A stretch of 64,000 nt of DNA, taken from assembly GCA_021783515.1 (NCBI GenBank), contig JAJXTV010000020.1, forward strand, positions 1-64,000, given 5' to 3'. The translations under genes were made by a program, and so were the position numbers. Below, one piece after another: positions 18,303 through 26,867 of the stretch. Numbering within the stretch: position 1 is the stretch's first letter; each line of letters starts with the position of its first letter. The notes under the pieces were generated by a model. The model worked only from the letters and a program-made list of their open reading frames with translations, was not told the origin of the DNA and did not search any database. The stretch is from Nitrospirota bacterium (GTDB lineage Bacteria; Nitrospirota; Thermodesulfovibrionia; Thermodesulfovibrionales; UBA6898).

Positions 18303-20942
18303 CTAATGCGCCTCGCCCCAATTCTTGCCGTGGCCTATCTCGACCTTCACCGGAACAGAGAGAGACACCGCTCCCTCCATCTCCTCCTTCACCAGGCCCT
18401 TCATTTTTTCGAGATCACCTTCGGGCATCTCGAAGAGGAGCTCGTCGTGGACCTGCAGGATCATCCTGGCCCCGAGAGATTCCCTCTTCAGCCTCGCGGA
18501 GATATTGATCATCGCCAGCTTTATGATGTCGGCGGCGGTGCCCTGGATCGGCGAGTTTACCGCAAGCCTTTCGGCCAGCTGCCTCGTGTTCCTGTTATGG
18601 CTCATCATCTCCGGCACCGGCCTCCTCCTGCCGAAAAGGGTAGTGACATGGCCGCTTGCGGCCGCCCCGGCAATGACCCTGTCGGCATATTCCCTCACCC
18701 CCGGATGGCGGTCGAAGTACCGGGAGATGTATTTCTTTGCGTCCTCTCTGCCTATGTTCAGAGTCTCCGAAAGGCCGAAGGCAGATATGCCGTAGATTAC
18801 TCCGAAGTTGACGGTCTTGGCCGTCCTCCGCATCTCCGCCGTCACCCTGTCGAGGGGGACTCCGAAGAGCTCGGCTGCGGTCCTCGAGTGGATGTCCAGG
18901 TCCCCCTTGAACGCGGCGATCAGGCCCTCGTCCCCGCTGAGGTGGGCGAGCACCCGGAGCTCCACCTGGGAGTAGTCGGCAGACAGCAGAAGGTTCCCCT
19001 CTCCGGCGATAAAGGCCTGGCGTATCCTTTTCCCCCATTCGCCGCGTATCGGGATGTTCTGGAGATTGGGCTCGCTGCTGCTGAGTCTCCCGGTCGCGGT
19101 CGCGGTCTGATTGAAGGAGGTATGGAGGCGGCCGGTCTCCGGGTTCACGAGTCCCGGCAGAACATCAAGGTAGGTCGTCTTCAGCTTGGCCAGGCTGCGG
19201 TAATGAAGGACCTCCTGAGGCAGCTCGTGAAATTCGGCCAGCTCCTCCAGCACGTCCATGCCGGTCGAATAACCGGTCTTCGTCTTTTTGGTCGGGCTGA
19301 GGCCAAGGGTCTGGAAGAGTATCCTGCTCAGCTGTTTGGGGGAGTTGATATTGAACTCCTCGCCGGAAAGAAAGAATATCCTCTGCTGGATGCTCTCTAT
19401 CTCTTTTTCCATCTCCCTGGACATCCCCTGCAATAAGCCTGAATCGATCCGTATCCCCGCTTCTTCGAGTTCGATCAGCACCCCTATCAGCGGCATCTCG
19501 ATGTCGAAGTAGACCTTTTCGAGCCCCTCGTCCCGGATCTTTTCGAAGAGGACCTCCTTCAGCTCATAGCTGAGCGCCGCGTTTTCGGCGGCATAGGCGG
19601 CCGCCTCTTCTATCTTGACCTCCGCGAACGACGCCCTCTTTTTCAGCACCTCCGGAAGGGATATCTTTCTCTTCGAGAGGTATTCGAAGGATACCTCTTC
19701 GAGACTGTGGGAGGCCTTGTTCGGATTCAGGAGCCAGGAGGCTATCATAGTGTCGTAAAGCCGCCCTCTCACCTCAATGCCTTCCCTGCCGACGAGCATC
19801 AAGCCGAATTTCAGGTTATGCCCGATCTTTGCAACATCCTCGTGGGAGAGCAGTTCGCCGACCTCGTGCAGGACCCGGTCCTTCTCCGGCCGGACCGCCG
19901 ATCCTTCCCCGGCATGTGCAACCGGGACATAGGAGGCCTTCCCCTTTTCTGCGCAGAGGGCGATCCCGACAATAGTAGCCGTAAGCGCATTCCCTCCCGC
20001 CGCTTCCGCATCGAAGGCGATTTCACCTTTCGCCTCTGCAAGGACCTCCTTCAGCCTCGCTATCGAGCCGATCGTCTCATACTCGTGCGCCGTCTCGACG
20101 GACGGGATCAGCTTCATCAGGCTCGTGAACTCGAACTCCCGGAAAAGAGGCAGGAGGGCAAGCCAGTCCGGCTCGCGGAGCCTGAATTCCTCAGGCTCGA
20201 CGTCGATAGGGACCGCAGTATCGATCGTCGCCAGCTTTCTGCTCAGCTGCACGATCTCCCTCGACGACGCCACCATCTGCCGCAATTTCTCCCTCTTGAT
20301 CCTCTCGGGGTGGTCGAGAAGCTCCTCGAGACTGCCGAAGACTGAAAGGAGATCTTTCGCCGTCTTCTCCCCCACGCCCTTGATACCCGGGATATTGTCC
20401 ACCGGGTCTCCCGTCAACGCCATGAATTCTGTCACCCTCTCCGGCCCTACGCCGAACTTCTCCCTGACATAGTCCGGGCCGAGCACACGGTCCTTCATCG
20501 GGTCGTAGATCCTGATGCGGTCGTCCACGAGCTGGAGCATGTCCTTGTCTGCCGTCACGATATAGACGTCATGTCCCTCCGCGGCCGCCTTCTTTGAGAT
20601 CGTGCCGATCAGGTCGTCCGCCTCGTACCCCGGCAGTTCGAAAATGCTGATATGGAAAGAGGAGATGATCTGCCTGATGGAGGGAAGCTGGGCGACAAGG
20701 TCGGACGGCGTCTCGGGCCGATGGGCCTTGTATTCCTCATACAGCCTGTGGCGTTCAGTCAGCGCGGGGGAGTCGAACGAGACGGCGACGCCGTCGGGTT
20801 TCTTCTCTCTGATGACCTTCAGCAGCATGTTCGTGAAGCCGTAAATCGCGTTCGTCGGAAAGCCCTTCGAGTTCGTGAGGCTCTTGATCGCGTAGAAGGC
20901 GCGGTAGACGTAGGAATTCCCGTCGATGAGATAGAGGTCCAT
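18303..20942 (-). CDS. polA: DNA polymerase I, proofreading site degraded
   Basis: 879 residues in three domains: a 5'-3' flap nuclease (MDLYLIDGNSYVYRAFYAI; GVGEKTAKDLL), a 3'-5' exonuclease-like domain and the polymerase. Polymerase motifs are intact: A (SADYSQVELR), B (KTVNFGVIYG) and C (QVHDELLFE). In the exonuclease domain, motif I keeps Asp and Glu (FDAEA). Motif II has Gly where E. coli has Asp424 (NLKFG for NLKYD), and motif III has Asn for Asp501 (YAAEN for YAAED). Proofreading is therefore probably lost or weak. The ATG lies only five bases behind a TATAAT, so the mRNA may be leaderless. Confidence 0.97.
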   Translation of the reverse strand: MDLYLIDGNSYVYRAFYAIKSLTNSKGFPTNAIYGFTNMLLKVIREKKPDGVAVSFDSPALTERHRLYEEYKAHRPETPSDLVAQLPSIRQIISSFHISIFELPGYEADDLIGTISKKAAAEGHDVYIVTADKDMLQLVDDRIRIYDPMKDRVLGPDYVREKFGVGPERVTEFMALTGDPVDNIPGIKGVGEKTAKDLLSVFGSLEELLDHPERIKREKLRQMVASSREIVQLSRKLATIDTAVPIDVEPEEFRLREPDWLALLPLFREFEFTSLMKLIPSVETAHEYETIGSIARLKEVLAEAKGEIAFDAEAAGGNALTATIVGIALCAEKGKASYVPVAHAGEGSAVRPEKDRVLHEVGELLSHEDVAKIGHNLKFGLMLVGREGIEVRGRLYDTMIASWLLNPNKASHSLEEVSFEYLSKRKISLPEVLKKRASFAEVKIEEAAAYAAENAALSYELKEVLFEKIRDEGLEKVYFDIEMPLIGVLIELEEAGIRIDSGLLQGMSREMEKEIESIQQRIFFLSGEEFNINSPKQLSRILFQTLGLSPTKKTKTGYSTGMDVLEELAEFHELPQEVLHYRSLAKLKTTYLDVLPGLVNPETGRLHTSFNQTATATGRLSSSEPNLQNIPIRGEWGKRIRQAFIAGEGNLLLSADYSQVELRVLAHLSGDEGLIAAFKGDLDIHSRTAAELFGVPLDRVTAEMRRTAKTVNFGVIYGISAFGLSETLNIGREDAKKYISRYFDRHPGVREYADRVIAGAAASGHVTTLFGRRRPVPEMMSHNRNTRQLAERLAVNSPIQGTAADIIKLAMINISARLKRESLGARMILQVHDELLFEMPEGDLEKMKGLVKEEMEGAVSLSVPVKVEIGHGKNWGEAH

Positions 20943-20947
20943 GGGAG

Positions 20948-20953
20948 ATTATA
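20948..20953 (-). promoter_or_regulatory. polA -10 element, leaderless arrangement
   Basis: The minus strand carries a perfect TATAAT whose end is five bases before the polA ATG. Transcription would begin at or within a base or two of the start codon. No Shine-Dalgarno sequence fits in the gap (CTCCC). Confidence 0.5.
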
Positions 20954-21063
20954 CCCCATCCGGCCGCCACTCGAAATAATCTGCCCATTTCTGTTATAGT
21001 TTTCTCACTGAATTCTTGTCCCATTCATCAGCGAAGAGGGCATATATAATGAAAGGAGAACGT

Positions 21064-21741
21064 ATGAATATCTTGATTTTTGGTCCAAACGGAAGCGGCA
21101 AGGGGACGCAGGGTGCGATTATCCAGAAGAAGTATGGGGTAACCCACGTGGAGTCCGGCGCGATCTTCAGGAAGAATATCAGCGGCGGCACCGAGCTCGG
21201 CAAGAAGGCAAAGGCGTTTATCGACAAGGGGGACCTCGTCCCTGACGACATCACGATCCCGATGATCCTCGACAGGCTGAAAGAGGACGACTGCAAAAAG
21301 GGCTGGCTCCTCGACGGCTTTCCCAGGAACGTGGTACAGGCCGAGACGCTCCACAAGGCCCTGAAGGACGCCAATATCAAACTCGACTATGTCATCGAGA
21401 TTGCGCTGGACCGCAAGACGGCGGCCGACAGGATCATGGGCAGGAGGCTCTGCGTCAACGACAACAACCATCCGAATCACATCCATATCGATGCGATCAA
21501 GCCGGTCGAAAAAGAAGGCAAGCTCGTCTGCAGGGTATGCGGAGGGGAACTGAAGACCAGGCCGGACGACCAGGACGCGGCAGCGATCAACAAGAGGCAC
21601 GACATCTATTACGACGACAAGACCGGCACAATGGCCGCGGTCAACTACTTCAAAAAGATCACCGGCCCTAAGGTGATCACCGTAGACGGCGCCCCGCCGA
21701 TCGGCGCGGTATCCGAGAAGCTGATGTCCCATCTCGCCTGA
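21064..21741 (+). CDS. adk: Adenylate kinase
   Basis: This 225-residue nucleoside monophosphate kinase interconverts ATP, ADP and AMP. The P-loop is FGPNGSGKGTQG, the AMP-binding part is ESGAIFRKNI, and LLDGFPRN carries the catalytic arginine. The LID (GRRLCVNDNNHPNH to CRVCGGEL) is long, with three cysteines and several histidines. It could hold a metal ion, although the spacing differs from the classical four-Cys LID. AAAGGAGAACGT fixes the ATG at 21064. It is divergent from polA and ends at a strong terminator. Confidence 0.95.
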   Translation: MNILIFGPNGSGKGTQGAIIQKKYGVTHVESGAIFRKNISGGTELGKKAKAFIDKGDLVPDDITIPMILDRLKEDDCKKGWLLDGFPRNVVQAETLHKALKDANIKLDYVIEIALDRKTAADRIMGRRLCVNDNNHPNHIHIDAIKPVEKEGKLVCRVCGGELKTRPDDQDAAAINKRHDIYYDDKTGTMAAVNYFKKITGPKVITVDGAPPIGAVSEKLMSHLA

Positions 21742-21760
21742 GGCAATAGCTTTTTTTCCG

Positions 21761-21795
21761 ACGGCCGGCCTGCGGCAAGAGCTGCGGCCGGCCGT
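21761..21795 (+). terminator. Terminator after adk
   Basis: A perfect 10-bp stem (ACGGCCGGCC with GGCCGGCCGT) and a 15-base loop follow adk by 19 bases, with TTGT behind it. It separates adk from mutL. The T-run is short, but the stem is very stable. Confidence 0.7.
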
Positions 21796-21816
21796 TTGTA
21801 GCTATGGGCACTCCCC

Positions 21817-21846
21817 TTGCGAAACCTTTCCCCTTCGCCTTACAAT
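21817..21846 (+). promoter_or_regulatory. mutL promoter, leaderless arrangement
   Basis: TTGCGA (21817-21822), an 18-base spacer and TACAAT (21841-21846) end five bases before the mutL ATG at 21852. No ribosome site is possible downstream of the expected transcription start. Confidence 0.5.
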
Positions 21847-21851
21847 GATGA

Positions 21852-23525
21852 ATGTCCCTGATAAAAATCCTCCCCATAGACATACGGAACAAGATCGCCG
21901 CCGGCGAGGTGGTCGAACGTCCCGCCTCGGTCGTCAAGGAGCTGATCGAAAACTCGATCGACGCCGGAAGCAGCGAGATCAGGGTCGACGTGCTCTACGG
22001 CGGCAAGAGGCTGATAAAGGTTGCCGACAACGGCTCGGGAATGAGCGAAGAGGATGCGGAGCTCTGCTTCGAGCGCCATGCCACGAGCAAGCTCGAAAAG
22101 GAAGACGACCTCTTCGACATCAGGACGCTCGGCTTCAGGGGAGAGGCGCTTCCCTCGATCGCCTCGGTCTCGAAGGTGAAGCTCCTGACCGGATCCGGAG
22201 ACGGCGGCACCGGCGTCATGATTGAACTTCACGGCGGACAGAGGAAGGAAAAGAGGGAGGCCCCCTGTTCCGGCACCTCAGTCGAGATCAGGGAGCTTTT
22301 CTTCAATACCCCCGCGCGGAAAAAGTTCCTGAAGTCGAACCAGACCGAGCTATTCCATATCATCGATACGGTGACGAAAGAGGCACTCTCGAATTACGGG
22401 GTCCATTTTGTCCTGACGACCGAAAATCGCGAGACGATGCTCCTTCCAAAGGCGTCCGGCTATAAAGAGCGTATCATGCAGATATACGGGGAAGAATTCA
22501 CCGCCGGCCTTGTCAAGGTCTCCGCGGAGTTCGGCGGGATGGAGATCGAGGCGTATGTATCGAAGACCGTCAATTTCAGAAACAGCAGGTCCCATCAGTT
22601 TCTCTTCATAAACGGACGGCCGATCAAGGACCAGTCCCTCTCCCATGCGGTTTATGCCGCCTACGAGGGGATACTTCCCTCCGACAAACACCCGATATTT
22701 TTCCTCTATCTGACCCTCGACCCGCGGACCGTCGACTTCAACGTCCACCCGGCAAAGCGCGAGGTGAGGTTCGGGGAGAAGGAGGCGGTCTACCGTTTTG
22801 TGCTCGGCAGCCTCAGGGATGTCGTAAGGGACGACAGGAAAGACTACGCGACCCCGTTTCATGAGCCGCGGGATGCCTGGATGCCGGGCCAGCCGGCCGG
22901 ATATGCCCCTTCACCTTTTTTCCCCGGGGGGGAGACGGTATCGGAGACGACCGAACTCGCCTACCGGCCGGAGCTTCCTTTTATCTATCTCGGAGACACC
23001 TTCATCGCCTATTCGGGCAGAGGAGGGCTGACGCTTATGGACCACCATGCCGCTCACGAGAGGGTGCTCTACGAGCGACTCCTCAGGAGAGTGGATCTGC
23101 AGCCGAGCCCCCTTCTCTTCCCGCGGCAGGTGAAGCTTTCCCACAAGGAATACCGGGCACTGCTCGACAACAGGAATATCCTGGAAGAGTTCTGCATAGA
23201 GATAGACGACTTCGGGCATGACACCGTGGTCGTCCGCATCGTTCCTGCCGACCTGGGAGACGCCGACCTCCGGGGGGTCCTGGCGGACGCAGCCTCTGCG
23301 CTTTTGGGCGAAGTACATCCCGGTGCTTCGCTGAAGGAATCGATCGCCGCCAGGATCGCCTGCCACGGTTCGGTCAGGGGCAGGGAGGTCCTGAACCGCG
23401 AGGAGTTCTCTCGCCTCCTGGCCGACCTCGGAGAGACCGAGCACCCCGACCAGTGCCCCCACGGAAGGCCGACGCGGCTCTTCTACTCCCTCGACGACCT
23501 GAAGAAGCTCTTCAAGAGAAAATGA
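21852..23525 (+). CDS. mutL: DNA mismatch repair protein MutL
   Basis: This 557-residue protein has an N-terminal GHKL ATPase (IRNKIAAGEVVERPASVVKE, the Asn in ELIENSIDAG, DNGSGM, RGEALPSI). Next come the transducer region (FNVHPAKREVRF) and a C-terminal dimerisation domain. The latter has DHHAAHERVLYE, the variant of DQHA(X)2E(X)4E that marks endonuclease-active MutL, with ACHGSVRG and CPHGRPT completing the metal site. It therefore nicks DNA itself and needs no MutH. The stop overlaps the miaA start (ATGA). MutS is not in the window. Confidence 0.97.
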   Translation: MSLIKILPIDIRNKIAAGEVVERPASVVKELIENSIDAGSSEIRVDVLYGGKRLIKVADNGSGMSEEDAELCFERHATSKLEKEDDLFDIRTLGFRGEALPSIASVSKVKLLTGSGDGGTGVMIELHGGQRKEKREAPCSGTSVEIRELFFNTPARKKFLKSNQTELFHIIDTVTKEALSNYGVHFVLTTENRETMLLPKASGYKERIMQIYGEEFTAGLVKVSAEFGGMEIEAYVSKTVNFRNSRSHQFLFINGRPIKDQSLSHAVYAAYEGILPSDKHPIFFLYLTLDPRTVDFNVHPAKREVRFGEKEAVYRFVLGSLRDVVRDDRKDYATPFHEPRDAWMPGQPAGYAPSPFFPGGETVSETTELAYRPELPFIYLGDTFIAYSGRGGLTLMDHHAAHERVLYERLLRRVDLQPSPLLFPRQVKLSHKEYRALLDNRNILEEFCIEIDDFGHDTVVVRIVPADLGDADLRGVLADAASALLGEVHPGASLKESIAARIACHGSVRGREVLNREEFSRLLADLGETEHPDQCPHGRPTRLFYSLDDLKKLFKRK

Positions 23526-24430
23526 AGAGGGTCATCATCCTCCTCGGGCCGACGGGCGTCGGCAAGACAGGCGCCTCGATCCTTCTCGCAAAAGAGCTCG
23601 ATACCGAGATCATCAGCGCGGACTCGATGCAGATATACCGCGGCATGGACATCGGAACCGCAAAGCCTTCCGCCGGGGAGCGGTCCGGCGTGGTCCATCA
23701 TATGATCGACATCGTCAATCCCTCGCGGTCTTTCAGCACAGGCCAGTTTATCGAGGCGATAACCGGCATGATCGATGACCTTCATGCAAGAGGCAAGGTC
23801 CCTCTCATCGTCGGAGGCACCGGACTCTACATCAAGGCGATCACGCGCGGCATATTCAGCGGTCCCTCCGCCGACTGGGCGCTTCGGGAAGAACTGATAG
23901 AGAAGGAGCGGGCGGAAAAGGGGGCGCTTTATTTGTACCTTTCGGAGATCGATCCCGATGCGGCGGCCAGGATAGATCCCCACGACACCCGGAGGATCAT
24001 ACGGGCGGTCGAGGTATGCCTGAAGAGCGGCGACAGGATCTCGGCCCTCCAGGAGAGGCTGACCAGCCCCCTGCCGTACGACTTTCTCAAGATCGGCCTT
24101 ACCCGTGAACGCAGCGAGCTGTATGGGATGATCGAGCGGCGGGTCGACGACATGATCGAGGCAGGGCTCGTGGAGGAGGTCGAGCGGCTCCTCCGTCAGT
24201 CGCCCGACAGGACGCCCCTTCAGGCGATAGGATACAAGGAGGTGGCAGCCTATCTTCGGGGAGAGATTTCACTCGCAGAGACGGTCTTGCTCATCAAGAG
24301 GAACACCAGAAGATATGCAAAGCGGCAGTTTACCTGGTTCGGAAAGGAAGAGGGAATACGGTGGGTGGATGTCACCGGGATATTCGAGAGCGCAGGGGTG
24401 TTTGCGAGGATCAAAGAACTGCTTGAATAA
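23522..24430 (+). CDS. miaA: tRNA dimethylallyltransferase
   Basis: A 302-residue enzyme that adds an isopentenyl group to A37 of tRNAs reading UNN codons. The P-loop GPTGVGKTGAS, the dimethylallyl-diphosphate/tRNA region ADSMQIYRGMDIGTAKPS, VGGTGLYIKA and the C-terminal RNTRRYAKRQFTWF are all present. The ATG at 23522 overlaps the mutL stop codon. The mutL-miaA-hfq order is the same as in enterobacteria and suggests one operon. Confidence 0.97.
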   Translation: MKRVIILLGPTGVGKTGASILLAKELDTEIISADSMQIYRGMDIGTAKPSAGERSGVVHHMIDIVNPSRSFSTGQFIEAITGMIDDLHARGKVPLIVGGTGLYIKAITRGIFSGPSADWALREELIEKERAEKGALYLYLSEIDPDAAARIDPHDTRRIIRAVEVCLKSGDRISALQERLTSPLPYDFLKIGLTRERSELYGMIERRVDDMIEAGLVEEVERLLRQSPDRTPLQAIGYKEVAAYLRGEISLAETVLLIKRNTRRYAKRQFTWFGKEEGIRWVDVTGIFESAGVFARIKELLE

Positions 24431-24501
24431 ATAAGAGAAATAATTTATGGTAAATGAAAACCATGAAAACCCAGCAAATACAAATAATAGGGGGATAGGG
24501 G

Positions 24502-24738
24502 ATGCCGAACAGCAAGAGCCAGAGTCTTCAGGACAATTATCTCAATCAGTTGAGAAAGGACAAGATGCCGGTCGTGATCTACCTGACAAACGGCGTTCGT
24601 CTGAAGGGCGTGATCAAGGCCTTCGATAACTTCGTCATCCTGATAAAAGAGACGACCCAGCAGCTTATTTATAAACACGCCGTTTCGACGATCGTTCCGG
24701 AGAGGGACCTGGACATCAGGTTTGAAAGCCAGCAGTAA
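24502..24738 (+). CDS. hfq: RNA chaperone Hfq
   Basis: 78 residues with the Sm1 part ([31 protein letters not shown], read in parts) and the Sm2 motif [10 protein letters not shown]. Residues for the proximal face (Gln at DNYLNQL, and KH of YKHA) are kept. The C-terminal tail is very short. Hfq forms hexamers that pair small RNAs with mRNAs. Its presence here implies base-pairing sRNA regulation in this organism. GGGGATAGGGG lies upstream of the ATG. The preceding 70 bases are AT-rich. Confidence 0.97.
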   Translation: MPNSKSQSLQDNYLNQLRKDKMPVVIYLTNGVRLKGVIKAFDNFVILIKETTQQLIYKHAVSTIVPERDLDIRFESQQ

Positions 24739-25129
24739 GCAGAGGAATCCGGTCCCGACGGTAGACGTCATCATCAGATACCAGGGCGGCATCCTCCTGA
24801 TACGACGAAAGAACCCGCCCCCCGGCTGGGCGATCCCCGGAGGGTTCGTCGACTACGGAGAGACTCTCGAGGCCGCGGCAGCAAGAGAGGCGAAGGAGGA
24901 AACCGGGCTTGACGTGAGGCTGGTCCGCCAGTTCCACTGTTATTCCGACCCCTCGCGGGACCCGCGGCAGCATACCATATCGACCGTTTTTGTCGCCGAG
25001 GCCTCGGGAGAAGCGGTTGCGGGAGACGACGCGGCCAAAGTCGGCGTTTTTACCGAAGCAGGTCTGCCGGACGATCTGGCATTCGACCATAAACAGATTC
25101 TCGAAGATTTCTTTACAGGGAGGTACTGA
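24722..25129 (+). CDS. NUDIX hydrolase
   Basis: 135 residues with a complete Nudix box ([20 protein letters not shown] with ETGL following), which places the catalytic glutamates in REAKEE. Such enzymes cleave nucleoside diphosphates linked to another group; ADP-ribose pyrophosphatase or oxidised-nucleotide clean-up is typical, but the substrate cannot be read from sequence. The start is TTG, 17 bases inside the end of hfq, so it depends on hfq translation. The sequence ends cleanly before the next gene (five-base gap). Confidence 0.9.
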   Translation: MKASSKQRNPVPTVDVIIRYQGGILLIRRKNPPPGWAIPGGFVDYGETLEAAAAREAKEETGLDVRLVRQFHCYSDPSRDPRQHTISTVFVAEASGEAVAGDDAAKVGVFTEAGLPDDLAFDHKQILEDFFTGRY

Positions 25130-25133
25130 ACAG

Positions 25134-25808
25134 ATGCTCAAGGCGATGCGCAAACACGCAAAATACTTTTACGTGCTCTTCTTCATCGTGATTCTCTCGT
25201 TCATCTTCTGGGGGGTCGGCACGGTGGATAAATCGGCCGACACCACTATCGTGGCCGAGATCGACGGCTATAAGATTTCGTCCCAGGAATACTGGAACTC
25301 CTACGAGAGGATGCTGAATTTTTACCGCGACGTCTACAAGGAGAAGTTCGACGAGGATATGCAGAAGAAACTCAACCTCAAGGAGCGGGTGCTGAACTCT
25401 CTTATCGATAACCGGGTGCTGGCGATCGCGGCAAGAAACAACGGCATCACCGTCTCGGACGAAGAGCTGAACGAGGCGATCAAGAACGAGCCGGCGTTCA
25501 TGAGAAACGGCTCTTTTGACAGCGAGGTCTACAACAACAGGTTGAGACTGAACCGGCTCACCCCGGAGACGTATGAGCCGGCAAAGAGACAGGAACTCAT
25601 CGCGGAAAAGATGAGACGGCTGATCGAGCTCTCGGTGCCGGTTCCTCAGGAACTGCCGGAGGCCATTTCGGCCGGGAAGGACGACCAGACCGCAAAGGCG
25701 CTCAGGGACACGATGCTGAACAACGCGAAGGGCAATGCGGTACAAGCATATATCGACGGGATGAAAAAGGGCCTTAAGATCAAGATCTATTCGGACCGCA
25801 TCGCATGA
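25134..25808 (+). CDS. SurA/PpiD N-terminal chaperone domain protein without PPIase
   Basis: The first 30 residues are a membrane anchor or signal (KYFYVLFFIVILSFIFWGVG). A SurA-N-type chaperone region follows (VAEIDGYKISSQEYWNSYER; LNSLIDNRVLAIAARNNGITVSDEEL), as in PpiD. The protein stops at 224 residues, with no parvulin isomerase domain, where PpiD would continue for about 400 more. A frameshift is unlikely because the next gene starts at the overlapping ATGA and is intact. The N-anchored, periplasmic-facing form would act as a holdase for secreted proteins. The start follows GGGAGG. Confidence 0.85.
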   Translation: MLKAMRKHAKYFYVLFFIVILSFIFWGVGTVDKSADTTIVAEIDGYKISSQEYWNSYERMLNFYRDVYKEKFDEDMQKKLNLKERVLNSLIDNRVLAIAARNNGITVSDEELNEAIKNEPAFMRNGSFDSEVYNNRLRLNRLTPETYEPAKRQELIAEKMRRLIELSVPVPQELPEAISAGKDDQTAKALRDTMLNNAKGNAVQAYIDGMKKGLKIKIYSDRIA

Positions 25809-26770
25809 CCGGGCCGGCCCCCGCGGACATCGGCTGGCTGAGGCGGACCGCCTCCTTCTTCCCCTCGCGGACCATCCTCACCGCGAACAATTTCCGGATC
25901 TTCGACCTGCTTGAGGGGAAGGGAAAGACGGCCGCAGGCGTCGCAAAGGCGATATCCGCAGACCGGAGGGCGTCGGAGTTGCTGCTCAACAGCCTTGCCG
26001 CGATCGGCCTTCTGAAGAAGACCGGGGAAACGTACCGAAACGCCCCCGTCGCCTCGCGATATCTCGTAAAGGGAAAGCCCGGTTATCAGGGGAATATCCT
26101 GAGGCATTACCATACTCTCTGGGAAAACTGGTCGGAACTCGATACCGTGGTGAAGACCGGCCGTCCCAACAGAAAAGGGCATGACCATGAGTCGTTTATC
26201 CTCGGCATGCACGACCTCGCCCTGCAGAAGGTGAAGAAGGTGATCGGCAGCCTCGACCTCAGGGGGGTTAAGACCGCGCTGGATCTCGGGGGCGGCCCCG
26301 GCACCTACTCGATGGGCTTTGCGAGGAAGAAGATATCGGCGACGCTCTTCGATTTCCCGGCGACCCTGAAGATCTCCAGGCGGCTGATCCGGGAGGCAGG
26401 ATTGGCGCAGGGGGTGAAGCTCCATCCCGGGGATTTCACGAAAGACCCCCTCGGCGGGCCCTACGACCTGATCTTCATCTCCCAGGTCTTTCATTCCTAC
26501 AGCCCCAAGCAGTGCGCCGGCATGCTCGCGAAATGCCGCTCCTCGCTCGGCAAGGGAGGGAGGGTCGTCATCCAGGAGTTTTACCTCGACGAAACGAAGA
26601 CGGCCCCGATGCAGGGCGCCCTTTTTGCGATCAACATGCTCGTCAATACCCCTGAGGGCAGGAGCTATACTCCGCAGGAGATGATCTCCTGGCTGAAGAA
26701 GACCGGATTCACCGATGTCCGGCAGCAGATGCTCGACGAGACCGTCCTGGTTACCGGCAGGAAGAGGTAA
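25805..26770 (+). CDS. SAM-dependent O-methyltransferase-like protein
   Basis: This 321-residue protein has a winged-helix dimerisation domain (residues 10-85, with LEGKGKTAAGVAKAI and LLLNSLAAIGLLKK) and a class I methyltransferase domain. Motif I is ALDLGGGPGTYS, followed by TLFDFPATL, then ISQVFHSYS and VVIQEFYLDE. This is the acetylserotonin/hydroxyneurosporene O-methyltransferase layout. In anaerobes similar proteins also act on tetrapyrroles or menaquinone-type rings. The substrate is unknown. The start overlaps the stop of the PpiD-like gene. Confidence 0.85.
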   Translation: MTGPAPADIGWLRRTASFFPSRTILTANNFRIFDLLEGKGKTAAGVAKAISADRRASELLLNSLAAIGLLKKTGETYRNAPVASRYLVKGKPGYQGNILRHYHTLWENWSELDTVVKTGRPNRKGHDHESFILGMHDLALQKVKKVIGSLDLRGVKTALDLGGGPGTYSMGFARKKISATLFDFPATLKISRRLIREAGLAQGVKLHPGDFTKDPLGGPYDLIFISQVFHSYSPKQCAGMLAKCRSSLGKGGRVVIQEFYLDETKTAPMQGALFAINMLVNTPEGRSYTPQEMISWLKKTGFTDVRQQMLDETVLVTGRKR

Positions 26771-26852
26771 TCCCTTCTCACTTCCTTCACACGGGTAGCC
26801 GTCGCGCGCTCAACGGTAAAAGCATCCTTATCTTTTTCCCCCCTTTCTTTTC

Positions 26853-26858
26853 TATAAT
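26853..26858 (+). promoter_or_regulatory. mnmG -10 element, near-leaderless arrangement
   Basis: A perfect TATAAT ends nine bases before the mnmG ATG and no purine-rich ribosome site lies between (AAACATCTT). Transcription would begin two or three bases before the start codon. The -35 region is T-rich without a clear hexamer. Confidence 0.5.
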
Positions 26859-26867
26859 AAACATCTT

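Noticed and set aside
25134-25808. Frameshift joining the PpiD-like gene to the methyltransferase gene
   Set aside because: The methyltransferase begins with its own complete dimerisation domain and contains no parvulin sequence, so the two genes are separate.
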